A stretch of DNA of 64,000 bases, from NCBI RefSeq assembly GCF_010499265.1, contig NZ_JAAGSC010000039.1:233559-297558 (forward strand), written 5' to 3'. This document shows, one piece after another, positions 48,589-58,000 of the stretch. Positions within the stretch are counted from its first letter, which is position 1. Each line of letters begins with the position of its first letter. Under the pieces are notes generated by a model. It was not told the DNA's origin. It saw only the letters and a list, made by a program, of their open reading frames with translations, and did not search any database. Both the position numbers and the translations under genes were made by a program. This DNA is from Wenzhouxiangella limi (GTDB lineage Bacteria; Pseudomonadota; Gammaproteobacteria; Xanthomonadales; Wenzhouxiangellaceae).

Positions 48589-49435
48589 GGGGCAGCTCCG
48601 AAAGTTGGTCGAGCTCGATGATCGAGTCTTCCGCCGGCGGTTCCATGAGGGTCCGCGGCCGGATCAGGATCTCGACCCGGCGATTGCGCGCACGGCCTTC
48701 CTCGGTGGCGTTGTCGGCGATGGGCAGGGTGTCGGCATAACCCTCGACGCGGAATCGTTCCGGCGGGATGCTGCCGTCCTCGGTCAGTTCGTGCACGACT
48801 GACGCAGCGCGGGCGGATGAGAGTTCCCAGTTGGATCGAAAACGCTGGGTGCGGATCGGCAGATTGTCGGTGTGCCCTGAGACGACGAACTCACCGCGGA
48901 TGTCGCGCAAAAGGCTCTGGATCTCCATCAGCATCGCGCGAAACTGGGGCTGTATGATCTCGCTGCCCACTTCGAAGGCGAAGCGGTCCTGGAGCCGGAT
49001 GATGACTTCATCTTCCATGCGCTCCACGGTGACGTCGCCCATGTCGATCAATCCGCCGAGCTCCTCGATGATGTTGGCTTCCACCTGCTCGGCGGTGCTG
49101 GGTTGGCTTGTCTCGGCTAATTCGGCCGTATCCAGCGGTTGGATTCTTTTTTGTTCCTGCTGATCCGGCGCGGAAGGTACGGTGGGAAAATCGGGAACGA
49201 TCGATCCTTGCTGATCCGCCACGTTCAGATCACGCACCCGGCCGGTCATCTGCTCGAACACGCTGGCGGTGAACCCGGCGCGGATGTATTCCGCCTGCGT
49301 CTTGTAGCGCTGGACATCGATGATCACGAACGAAAACAGCAGCACGAAGAAGGTCACCAGCAGGGTCATCATGTCGGCAAAGGTGACCATCCATAGCGGC
49401 GCGCCGCCGGCTGATTTTTTCCGGCGCGGGATCAT
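48575..49435 (-). CDS. motB: Flagellar stator/OmpA-like protein MotB
   Basis: 286 aa. A short cytoplasmic tail, then a single transmembrane helix with the ion-binding Asp21 (WMVTFADMMTLLVTFFVLLFS), a periplasmic linker, and an OmpA-like peptidoglycan-binding domain (VVSGHTDNLPIRTQRFRSNWELSSARAASVV). Forms the A5B2 stator with MotA. Its ATG directly abuts the motA stop. No other flagellar genes lie in the window. Confidence 0.92.
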   Translation of the reverse strand: MIPRRKKSAGGAPLWMVTFADMMTLLVTFFVLLFSFVIIDVQRYKTQAEYIRAGFTASVFEQMTGRVRDLNVADQQGSIVPDFPTVPSAPDQQEQKRIQPLDTAELAETSQPSTAEQVEANIIEELGGLIDMGDVTVERMEDEVIIRLQDRFAFEVGSEIIQPQFRAMLMEIQSLLRDIRGEFVVSGHTDNLPIRTQRFRSNWELSSARAASVVHELTEDGSIPPERFRVEGYADTLPIADNATEEGRARNRRVEILIRPRTLMEPPAEDSIIELDQLSELPREPE

Positions 49436-50224
49436 TCAGCTTTCTCCTGAGGATGCCCGGCTGCCCTGGGGTGCGTACTCGGAGCGCTCGCGGCTGGGCA
49501 GGTAGGCTTCGAGCATTTCGTGCAGCACGCGCGGGTTGGCGCCCTGTTGAATGCCGACCACGGCCTCGACGATCAGTGAATTGGCCACCAGTTCCTGGGT
49601 CGAGCGGATCGCCAGCTTGTCGGCGATCGGCAGCGCCACGAGGTTGGCGAACAGCGCGCCGTAGAGCGTCGTGAGCAGCGCCAGCGCCATGCCGGGCCCG
49701 AGCTGCGACGGATCGTCGAGGTTGACCAGCATCTGGACCAGTCCGACCAGCGTGCCGATCATGCCGAACGCCGGTGCCGACTCGCCGATCGCGCGCCAGA
49801 TGTCCTGGCCGACGTGGTGACGCTCGGCCGATTGCTCCATTTCGCGGTTGAGTACGTCACGGATGAAATCGCCGGGATTGCCGTCAGCGCACAGCTGCAG
49901 GCCTTTCTGGAAGAAGGGATTGTCCACCGGAGCGTCTTCCAGCGCCAGCAGCCCGCCCTTGCGCACGGTCATGCAGAGATTGGTGGCCTGGTCGATGAGG
50001 GTTTCCAGTTTTTCCTCGCGCTTGGTGAAGGCCTGGCCGGCGACCTTGAATGCCCCCTTGACCTGCTCGAACGGGAACTTGATCAGGGTGGCGGCAAAGG
50101 TGCCCCCTATCACCATCAATAACCCCGGTACATTGATGAAGATCTCGATTCCTGAAGTCGCCATGATCGCCGTCAGGATGACAACAATCCCGAACAGCAG
50201 GCCGGCAAGGGTGGCGATATCCAT
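49436..50224 (-). CDS. motA: Flagellar stator protein MotA/PomA
   Basis: 262 aa with four transmembrane segments (first: IATLAGLLFGIVVILTAIMATSG; last two near GLVQMLVNL and ALALLTTLYGALFANLVALPIADKL). The large cytoplasmic loop carries basic and acidic residues that interact with FliG (KREEKLETLIDQ). The IFINVPGLLMVIGGTFAATLI start is nearer PomA-type than E. coli MotA. The coupling ion is not determined. First gene of the motA-motB-PilZ run. Confidence 0.9.
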   Translation of the reverse strand: MDIATLAGLLFGIVVILTAIMATSGIEIFINVPGLLMVIGGTFAATLIKFPFEQVKGAFKVAGQAFTKREEKLETLIDQATNLCMTVRKGGLLALEDAPVDNPFFQKGLQLCADGNPGDFIRDVLNREMEQSAERHHVGQDIWRAIGESAPAFGMIGTLVGLVQMLVNLDDPSQLGPGMALALLTTLYGALFANLVALPIADKLAIRSTQELVANSLIVEAVVGIQQGANPRVLHEMLEAYLPSRERSEYAPQGSRASSGES

Positions 50225-50243
50225 CAGAACAAGTCAGACCGTG

Positions 50244-50672
50244 TCAGCCGATCGCGTTGGGCGGCAGGTTTTCAAGATCGGGCTTCATTTTCATGTCTTC
50301 CTTGAGAACGTGATCCAGCAGCCAGTCGCGCAAGAGCGTCGTGATTTCTGCGCTGCGCGCCTTGAGCTGCTGGGGGTCGGATTCTTCGAGAATTTCGCTG
50401 ATGATTCGATCCAGCCGATCGAGCAGCGACTGGTGCGCCATCTTGTGCGGCATGTAGCCTCGGAACTGGATACGCAGCTGCAGCTTTTCTTCGCGCGCGA
50501 AATGCTCGCGCGCGTAGTCCGACAACTGGTCCAGCGCCATGCGCAGGTTTTCGCTCTCCTCGGGGTGGCGCAACGCGTACTCGACCTGGTTGATCAGGCT
50601 GAGCAGGTAACGATGGTCGAGATCGATAATCAGATTACCGACACTCATCTGCTTTCGCCACTGAACCGGCAT
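50244..50672 (-). CDS. Bacteriohemerythrin
   Basis: 142 aa from the ATG at 50672 (GGAGGTGG 4 bases upstream); a longer open frame lacks such a site. Hemerythrin-like four-helix protein: IDLDHRYLLSLINQ, HFAREEKLQLRIQFRGYMPHKMAHQSLL and DWLLDHVLKEDMKM supply the His/Glu/Asp di-iron ligands. It binds O2 reversibly; in motile bacteria such proteins deliver or sense oxygen near flagella. It lies immediately upstream of motA on the same strand (19-base gap). Confidence 0.9.
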   Translation of the reverse strand: MPVQWRKQMSVGNLIIDLDHRYLLSLINQVEYALRHPEESENLRMALDQLSDYAREHFAREEKLQLRIQFRGYMPHKMAHQSLLDRLDRIISEILEESDPQQLKARSAEITTLLRDWLLDHVLKEDMKMKPDLENLPPNAIG

Positions 50673-50772
50673 GTCGCCACCTCCGCGCGCCTGCTGGGGC
50701 TTTTGAGCCGTAACAAGCGACAGTCTAGCGCGAAGCGCCGGCCGAATCCTGATCCAGGTCAAACGGTGACGG

Positions 50773-50982
50773 CTATTGGTGACGCGTGCTCCGTTCGGGT
50801 TCGGTCGCCGCCCAGATCAGGGCCAGGATCCAGCCGATGCCGAAAAATACCAGTCCCAGGGTATTGAGGGCAAAAAGCGCGCCCAGCCGGGGATGGCCCC
50901 GCCACCAGCCAACGGCGGTGGGGATCAGCAGGAAGGGGGTCATCAGGACCAGCCCGATGATCAGTTCGTCAAGCGTCAGCAT
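50773..50982 (-). CDS. Small membrane protein, superinfection-immunity (Imm) family-like
   Basis: 69 aa with two transmembrane segments (LIIGLVLMTPFLLIPTAVGWW and ALFALNTLGLVFFGIGWILALIWA) around a short RGHPRLG loop. The pattern fits the small 'superinfection immunity' membrane proteins first seen in T4 phage but widespread in bacterial chromosomes. No phage genes are nearby. It may be co-transcribed with the upstream epimerase gene (16-base gap). Confidence 0.7.
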   Translation of the reverse strand: MLTLDELIIGLVLMTPFLLIPTAVGWWRGHPRLGALFALNTLGLVFFGIGWILALIWAATEPERSTRHQ

Positions 50983-50998
50983 CTCGGTCAGACGTTCG

Positions 50999-51895
50999 TC
51001 AGCGGCTGAAAATGTCGCTCAGCGCCTGGTCGAGCTTGCGGAACCGGAACTCGTAGCCGGCCTCTTCCAGGCGGGCGGGCAGCATCTTCGCCCCGGTCAG
51101 CAGCAGGCGCGACATCTCGCCAAAAGCCAGCTTCAGGGCCAGGGCAGGGGCCGGAAGCACGGCGGGCCGGTGCAGCGCGCGGCCGAGCTCGCGGGTGAAC
51201 TCGGCGTTGGTCACCGGGTTCGGGGCCGAGGCATTGAACGGCCCGCTGAGATCGTCGCGCTCGAGCAGGAAGCGGATCGCCCCGACCATGTCCTCGCGGT
51301 GGATCCAGGGCATATACTGCTCCCCGTTGCCCAGCTTGCCGCCCAGTCCGAGCTTGAACACGGGGGTGGTCTTGGCCAGCATGCCGCCGCCGGCGTCCAG
51401 CACCAGCCCGATGCGGACGATGGCCACCCGCACACCGTGTTCCTCGGCTTTGTGCGCTTCGGCTTCCCACCGCTTGCACAACTGGTGGGCGAACTCGTCG
51501 TGCGGGGGGGTCTGTTCGGTGACCTCGCGTTCGCCCTGATCGCCGTAATAGCCCACGGCCGAGGCTGAAACCAGCACCCTGGGGGCGGGTTCCGCCCGGC
51601 GGCAGAGATCGACCACCGCACGGGTGATGTCGACGCGGGACTCGACCAGCGCCTTTTTCTTGCTCTCGGTCCAGCGACCTTCGGCAATCGGTTCGCCGGC
51701 CAGGTTGACGACGGCCTCGGGTGATTCGTCGACAAAATCGGCCGCGCTGGGCCGAACGATGGCAGAGTCCGGCAGTTTCCGGGCGGCTTTATCGGGTGCG
51801 CGCGAGACTACCAGCGGTATGTGACCGTCGCGGGCCAGATCAGCGCACAGTTTCTGTCCGATGAATCCGCTGCCGCCGGTGACGAGAATTTTCAT
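50999..51895 (-). CDS. NAD-dependent epimerase/dehydratase-like SDR, TIGR01777 (YfcH) family
   Basis: 298 aa. The NAD-binding GGSGFIGQKLCADLARDGH is followed by the family's VNLAGEPIAEGRW, SASAVGYYGDQGEREVTE (Ser/Tyr active-site region) and MPWIHREDMVGAIRFLLE motifs. It ends with the C-terminal DUF1731 helix bundle (ALALKLAFGEMSRLLLTGAKMLPARLEEAGYEFRF). The substrate is unknown. Divergent from lapG. Confidence 0.9.
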   Translation of the reverse strand: MKILVTGGSGFIGQKLCADLARDGHIPLVVSRAPDKAARKLPDSAIVRPSAADFVDESPEAVVNLAGEPIAEGRWTESKKKALVESRVDITRAVVDLCRRAEPAPRVLVSASAVGYYGDQGEREVTEQTPPHDEFAHQLCKRWEAEAHKAEEHGVRVAIVRIGLVLDAGGGMLAKTTPVFKLGLGGKLGNGEQYMPWIHREDMVGAIRFLLERDDLSGPFNASAPNPVTNAEFTRELGRALHRPAVLPAPALALKLAFGEMSRLLLTGAKMLPARLEEAGYEFRFRKLDQALSDIFSR

Positions 51896-51964
51896 TGCTG
51901 CTCCAGATCTGGCGTCAAATCGAGACTTTAGCAGAGCGTTCGTCAGCGTTTCGGCATCTGTGCG

Positions 51965-51984
51965 TATAATCGGTGGTAAACCAC
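51965..51984 (+). promoter_or_regulatory. lapG promoter -10 with adjacent palindrome
   Basis: A consensus TATAAT at 51965-51970 is followed two bases later by the 12-base palindrome GTGGTAAACCAC (51973-51984), which would cover the transcription start. No convincing -35 is seen. A repressor-binding site is possible. Confidence 0.4.
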
Positions 51985-52056
51985 TATCAGCGTCGGGATC
52001 TTCGCCAGAGATGAAGCACTCCTCTTCCGCTGCACTGGCTTGAGCCTGTCGTACCC

Positions 52057-52761
52057 ATGCGTCTTACGCTGATTCGAAGCTTGCTGACTGCCGGCATCGT
52101 GATCACGGCTGCCTGTTCGTCGACATTACTCAGGCCGCAACCGGATACCAGCCTCCAGATCGATTTCGAACAGCTGAGCGAGCAGATGCGCGACCAGTTT
52201 TCCGACCAGCGCGTCGAGGTGATCGAGCGCTGGGCCGGGCTGCTCGAGGAAATCCGCAGCGAGCCGGCCGAAAATCAGCTGGATCGGGTCAATGAATTCT
52301 TTCATCGCAACGTGCGCTATCAGATCGATCAGCAGTTGTACGGGGAAGAAGATTACTGGGCCAGCCCGCTGGAGACCCTGGGTCACGGCCGCGGTGACTG
52401 CGAGGACTGGGCGATTGCCAAGTACATCAGCCTGCGCCATCTGGGCATTCCCGACCGGAACCTGCGCCTGATCTACGTTCGCGCCCAGATCGGCGGTCCG
52501 CGCAGTCCGGTCAGCCAGGCCCACATGGTGCTCGGCTACTACTCGGTGCCGAATGCCGAGCCGATCATTCTGGACAGCCTGATCAGCAACGTGCTTCCGG
52601 CCTCCGAGCGCACCGATCTGTCACCGGTGTTCAGCTTCAATGCCGACGGTCTTTGGGTAGGGCAGGGATCGGCGCCGGCGGCTGGCAGTCCCACCGCGCG
52701 CCTGTCGCTGTGGCGGGAAGTGATTGCGCAGATGCAGCGCGAGGGGATACGGATACAATGA
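52057..52761 (+). CDS. lapG: Periplasmic cysteine protease LapG
   Basis: 234 aa. Bacterial transglutaminase-like cysteine proteinase (BTLCP). The N-terminal signal is lipoprotein-like (GIVITAAC). The catalytic triad is visible: Cys115 in GHGRGDCEDWAIAKY, His156 in SQAHMVLGYY and Asp173 in IILDSLI. LapG cuts the N-terminus of large surface adhesins and releases the cell from the biofilm unless LapD holds it. lapD follows after 43 bases. The target adhesin is not in the window. Confidence 0.93.
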   Translation: MRLTLIRSLLTAGIVITAACSSTLLRPQPDTSLQIDFEQLSEQMRDQFSDQRVEVIERWAGLLEEIRSEPAENQLDRVNEFFHRNVRYQIDQQLYGEEDYWASPLETLGHGRGDCEDWAIAKYISLRHLGIPDRNLRLIYVRAQIGGPRSPVSQAHMVLGYYSVPNAEPIILDSLISNVLPASERTDLSPVFSFNADGLWVGQGSAPAAGSPTARLSLWREVIAQMQREGIRIQ

Positions 52762-52804
52762 TTTCGTCCACCAGTTCAAGCACCCAGCGGGAGATCGCCG
52801 GCTT

Positions 52805-54718
52805 ATGACCTTGACCAGACAGCTATGGATCTTCATAGCGGTACTCATCACACTGACTTTCGTCAGCGGCTTCCTGGTCAGCAGCTACAGCGCCCGTAAT
52901 TACTACGTCGAACAGCTGACCGTCAAAAATATCGACAATGCCGCCGGGCTGGCACTGGCGCTGTCGCAGATGGACAAGGATCCGGTGACTGTCGAGCTGA
53001 TGATATCGGCCCAGTTCGACACCGGCCACTACCAGCGGATCCGGCTTGAAGGGCCTGATGGACAGACGCTGCATCTGCGCGAGCGTCCCGATCTGGTTCC
53101 CGAAGCGCCGACCTGGTTTGCCCGCCTGATGGCGTTTGATATCCCGCCGGGCGTGGCCCAGGTCCAGGATGGCTGGAACCAGTACGGCACCCTGTCCATC
53201 GAAAGCGAGAGCGCCTATGCCCTGGGCGCGCTATGGCGGGTTTCTTACCGGCTGTTTGTCTGGTATATCACGATTGCGCTGGTCTGCGGTCTGATCGGCA
53301 GCATGGTGCTGCGGCGCATCAGTGGACCGCTTCAGGCCGTGGTCGAACAGGCCGAGGCAATCGGGGAGCGACGCTTCATCACGAGCAAGGAGCCGCGAAC
53401 CATGGAATTCAGGCGCGTGGTGCGGGCGATGAACACGCTGACCAACCGGGTCCGGACCATGCTGGATGACGAGGCCCGCCGGCTCGACGAGATCCGGCGT
53501 CAAAGCCAGCTGGACCCGGCCACTGGTGTGGCCAATCGCGAGCAGTTCCTGCGCCTGCTGGAGGCCCGCCTGAACCTGAACGACAGCTCGGTTCGCGATG
53601 GCGTCTTGCTGATCCGCGTGACCGGCCTGGCAGCGCTCAACGCGAAACTGGGTCGGGCGGAGACGGATGAATGGATACTGGCCCTGCTGGCGCGGATTCA
53701 GACTAGGCTCGAGGGCCGGGCAGACTGCTACTCGCAGTGCACGCTGGGCCGACTTAATGGCAGCGATTTCGTCATCCTGCTGCAGGACACCGAGTTTTTG
53801 GCGGATCTGGCCGAAGAGGTATGGAGCGCGGCTTCGGAACTGGTCCAGGAGAAGCATCTGGAACAACAGTACCCGCTGGCCGAGGTTGGCAGCGCCTGTC
53901 AGCCTGGCGAGGAGCGCAGCCAGCTGTTATCCCGACTTGATGATCTGCTGGCCGGGGCCGAGGAAGCGTCTTCGCAGCGACTCGTCCTGTACGAGTCCCG
54001 GCCGCGCCCGCCGCTGTTCCCCGATGCCGACAGTTGGCGCCACGCGCTGGAAGCCGCCCTTGCCGACAATGGCATCTCGCATGCCTGCTACCCGGTGATC
54101 ACGACCCGCGGCGAGCTGTTCCACGAGGAAGCCATGCTCCGTCTCCGCCTCGGCAACGAGGCCGTTCCGGCCGGGGCCGTCATCGGCTGGGCGCGGCGGT
54201 TGAAGCTGTTGCCGCAGATCGATCTGCAGATGCTCGAAAGCGTTCTGCAGGTGCTCAGCGAGCAGCCGGCGCGGCGCATTGCCGTCAACCTGTCCATCGA
54301 CAGCCTGGGCAATGTCGCCAGCCACCTGGCGATCATCGAGCGTATCAAGCGGTATGGCGGAACGGTCACCCAGCGCTTGTCGCTGGAACTCAACGAACAG
54401 ATTGCCGTTCAATACGCCGGTCCTTTGGCGTCATTCAGTGCAGCGGTCAAGAGTCATGGGGTTTCTGTGGGGCTGCAATCGGCTGGCCGAAATATAGCTG
54501 CTGTTGCGGGCCTGGAGAAACTGGGGCTGGACTACATGAAAGTAGACGCTGCTCTGATCCAGCAACAGGATGGAGACATTCAGAGCTTGCTGCGTGGGCT
54601 ATGCAAGCTCGGCCACTCGCTGGGCCTGACCATGATTGCCGAGGGCGTGCTTGAGAAAACGGATCAGTCCGCACTGGCGGAAATGGGCTTTGATGGGTAT
54701 ACCGGGCCGGGTGTATAG
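52805..54718 (+). CDS. lapD: c-di-GMP receptor LapD
   Basis: 637 aa from the ATG at 52805; the longer open frame overlaps lapG. First membrane helix at 8-27, a periplasmic output domain (28-148, including YYVEQLTVKNIDNAAGLALALSQ), second membrane helix (about 150-172), HAMP (to about 225), and degenerate GGDEF (RLNGSDFVILL) and EAL (HEEAMLRLR; DDFG loop replaced by GLQSAG) domains. It binds c-di-GMP without making or degrading it and sequesters LapG when c-di-GMP is high. It ends naturally at FDGYTGPGV. Confidence 0.94.
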   Translation: MTLTRQLWIFIAVLITLTFVSGFLVSSYSARNYYVEQLTVKNIDNAAGLALALSQMDKDPVTVELMISAQFDTGHYQRIRLEGPDGQTLHLRERPDLVPEAPTWFARLMAFDIPPGVAQVQDGWNQYGTLSIESESAYALGALWRVSYRLFVWYITIALVCGLIGSMVLRRISGPLQAVVEQAEAIGERRFITSKEPRTMEFRRVVRAMNTLTNRVRTMLDDEARRLDEIRRQSQLDPATGVANREQFLRLLEARLNLNDSSVRDGVLLIRVTGLAALNAKLGRAETDEWILALLARIQTRLEGRADCYSQCTLGRLNGSDFVILLQDTEFLADLAEEVWSAASELVQEKHLEQQYPLAEVGSACQPGEERSQLLSRLDDLLAGAEEASSQRLVLYESRPRPPLFPDADSWRHALEAALADNGISHACYPVITTRGELFHEEAMLRLRLGNEAVPAGAVIGWARRLKLLPQIDLQMLESVLQVLSEQPARRIAVNLSIDSLGNVASHLAIIERIKRYGGTVTQRLSLELNEQIAVQYAGPLASFSAAVKSHGVSVGLQSAGRNIAAVAGLEKLGLDYMKVDAALIQQQDGDIQSLLRGLCKLGHSLGLTMIAEGVLEKTDQSALAEMGFDGYTGPGV

Positions 54719-55046
54719 TCCTGTTGCCGCCCGAAGCGCGAACTTATTTAAATCGTGCAGCAGGTTCCGGGGCATGGCATATTCTTTGTGCAAAAAAAGC
54801 GAGCCCTTGATGCCTTTTTTTGGCTCCTCGGTGCATCAAGGAATGAAGAAAGAGATGGCTATTACGATACCCATGGCTGCATTTTTTCCTTTGAAAATAG
54901 TTGGCGTAAAAGTCAAATTTCTGCTGGGCTCTATCCTCCGCAGAAAAAGACATTTCTCACTCGATTTGATTTTGGTTTCTCGCCGAGCAGCCTAAAAGAG
55001 CCAGTTTTAATCGTGATGCTAACTACAACAGCAAAGAGCTCAATAA
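54719..55046. other. Intergenic region at the edge of the low-GC island
   Basis: Base composition changes from GC-rich to AT-richer at the lapD stop. Two hairpins that exclude each other can form: GAGCC/GGCTC (54801-54805 with 54822-54826) and CCTTGATGC/GCATCAAGG (54805-54813 with 54833-54841), the first near A7 and T7 runs. Short open frames here (for example 54755-55054) lack ribosome-binding sites and recognisable content. No tRNA, integrase or att repeat was found at this edge. Confidence 0.5.
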
Positions 55047-58000
55047 ATGCTTGAAGATATCTACGACCCGGCATTCGACAAACCCGAACAAGCTTTTGAT
55101 GTATTCAAAAAAACACCAGCGACGCAAAATCTGGTAAACACATTTCAATCCTATCTTGCGGGGCATTGTGATGCGGATGAACTTGATGATGCATTGCATT
55201 TTTCGGGGCTGAAAGAGCAGTGCGACAGGATTGCTTGCGTGGCTTATATTCCGGGTGAAGGACGACTGATTGTTCACCGTGAACAGATAAGCCGTGAATG
55301 GCCCTTCTCCCGAATTGTAAGCAGGCTTATGCCACAATCGCATCGCAGCCCCTCAAAAACACAACAAAGCTACCAAATCGATTTTATTCGAACAGATCTC
55401 TGCGCTATCGACTTATATGAAGTTGGCATGGAAAAGCAGGGTAGGTTGCATTTTGAAATTGGCGTTGATGGCGTACAAATCATCGCGAATGAGGCCACGA
55501 GTGACATCTTTCTTCCCGGTGACGCATATGTCTTTTCAATCATGGGGATGAAGCAACTAAGAAATTTCCTCGAAGAGCGCCATAGTCGAGATTACTTGAG
55601 TCGCGCAGAAATATACCGAATTCGTTCTACGAGTTATCTCATCCGCGAAAACGATATTATTCCACTCTATCGTGGAGTCCCCAGAGTGGGGCGCTTAACA
55701 AAGAGAAAAGTTGAGGACTCAATTCATAATGCTATGGCGCATGTTAAGAAACACCAGTCTCGCTCTGGTGCTTTTCAGAATTTCTATGATCCCTGTAAAG
55801 ACACATTTGAAAAAGTTATTAATCAACATCGCAAAGTCACCGATAATTCGCATTACAGCATGAGGCGACATAGTGTGGGCGGTATAGCATGTCTATCTTA
55901 TGCAAAATGTCTCCAAGGTATTGACTGGCAATGCGTGGTAGAGAAGGCTATCGACTACATTAAGGAGAGAGATGTCTATGTCGACGAAGTTGGGCCGAAA
56001 AGTGTCAATTTAATAGATGAGCAAAAATCTAATTTTCGTGGAACGGGACTGACATTATTTTTTCTTGCGGAATATGAGCTTCTAACTAAAAAGGATCAAC
56101 ATCGCTGCTTGACGGAAGCTCTAGCTAATCATTTGCTTAGCCAGATCAGCGCAACTGGTGAGCTTAACTATTGCAATGTAGATAAAGTTAACTACAGAAC
56201 GGAGAGTGGGAATAAGGAGCACTTTCCGCTCCCCTTTTCTGGAGAGGCTCTTTGCGGGTTGGCTAAATATATGCAGACACTTTCTGCGGAAAAGCGAGAG
56301 CAAATTTATCCAATAATGCACAAAGCGTTGAAGTATTCGCTTAAAAAACGAATGCAGACTAGATCGCGCCGATACCGCACTCTGCCGGCTGATGCGTGGC
56401 TTATGCGCGCTGTTTCGGAGTTGTGGGACTTTGAAGCGATGCGCTGTGATCTTTACAAAGATTTCGTATTTAGCGATGCCCGCAAATTGGTCCAGCAGAT
56501 GTATAAAGTATCCGACGCACCCTATCCCGACTGCGCCGGATCCTTCTACTACAAATTCGGAGAGTACCCAAACTCAGATGGCGCACGAATGGATGGTCTG
56601 ATGGCGGCCTACCAGCTGGCTCTTAAGCTAGGTAGCAAGGAACAGGCACGCTTTCTATGGCGCGTCATAAAACTGGGTGCATGGTCTTTGATGCATTTAG
56701 TCAATACACCCTCAGCTAGCTACTGCGCTAGACACCCAAATCGAATGATTGGCGGTATACGACTGAAACACACCCGGCAGTGGTTTCGCATCGACACAAT
56801 ACAGCGTGTTGTGTGTTTCTATTCCAATATGCTTGCGTACTGGGATGATGCGGAAGCGTTTTTGTTGGACCAGCATAATGGTAGCGTTTCTAACAAGAAC
56901 GAGAATGTGTTAGCCGGGTATCAGATAATTAAGGCCATCGACAAGCGTTCAGGGTATAGCGTTGTTTATTTGGCGCGTACTACAGAAAGCAATGAGCAAG
57001 TGGTGTTAAAGAAGCTAATTCGGCCGCAAAATATACGGTTGATTGAAAAGGAGGTATATATTCTCCAGCTAATGAATGAATTTAGTACTATAAAGTTTCA
57101 TGAGGCATTCACTACGCGTGGAGATACATACTTAGTATTTGACTATGCGGCTCAGGGTGATGCTGAGCGTCGCGTTATGCTGGACGGGCCATTCAGGGAA
57201 TCGATTTTGGATAGGTTCCTGGTTGATATGTTAGAGGTGCTTTCGCAAATGCGTGCCCGGCAGCTGCTGCATCTCGATATTAAGCCGGGGAATATTCTCG
57301 TTCATAGAGATCAATTCGTTCTCGCGGATTGGGGTAATGCTGAACCTACTGATAAATTCAAAAGCGTGTTTCCATGGGGCAATCAGATATATATTGCACC
57401 AGATTTCTATTTTGGTGAGCGCGACCTTCGGTCGGAGATTTATTCTTTAGGTTGTACTCTCTTTTATCTTATCACGGGACAGCATATATATAGCCTTAAA
57501 AATAGCCTGCCTCTAGCACTTAAGGCGTATTCGGCAGTTTATCTTGAGCCCAATGTTGAGCTTATTAATTCGTATAAATACCGCAATATTGTATTTCAAA
57601 TGACACGTAAGAATCCACGCCATAGGCCTTCTATCGAGGAACTTAAGCGCTTGGTGTTAAGTCCTGAGTCGGCTTTCGGATCGAGGATTTCTGGATATCG
57701 CAAGCAGATATCATTGCCAAAAGGCGATGAAATCGAGCTTTATCGTGTAATGGCAAACGATGGTGTGCCGTTCGCTCAAAATGAGTTGGGTAAACTGCAA
57801 GCCGCTAGAGGTGATCTTGATGCTGCATATTCTATGTTTAAAAAAGCTGCCGAGGCTGATTTCGCGGACGCTCAATTTCAGCTGGCTATGTGTCATTTAG
57901 AATCCAATAGCAGAGTTAGGCAGTCTGAGGGGTATTATTGGATGAAGAAAGCATCGCGTCATGAGCACCGCAAGGCGCAGTATCAAATGGGGGTTCTAAA

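Noticed and set aside
50773-50982. Prophage remnant based on the superinfection-immunity-like protein
   Set aside because: This small membrane family is common on chromosomes and no other phage gene is nearby.
54719-55046. A c-di-GMP (GEMM) riboswitch after lapD
   Set aside because: The conserved GEMM core sequences and the tetraloop-receptor arrangement are not present.
54755-55054. A 99-codon gene upstream of the toroid-kinase gene
   Set aside because: No ribosome-binding site, no recognisable content, and it ends inside the next gene's start; treated as intergenic.
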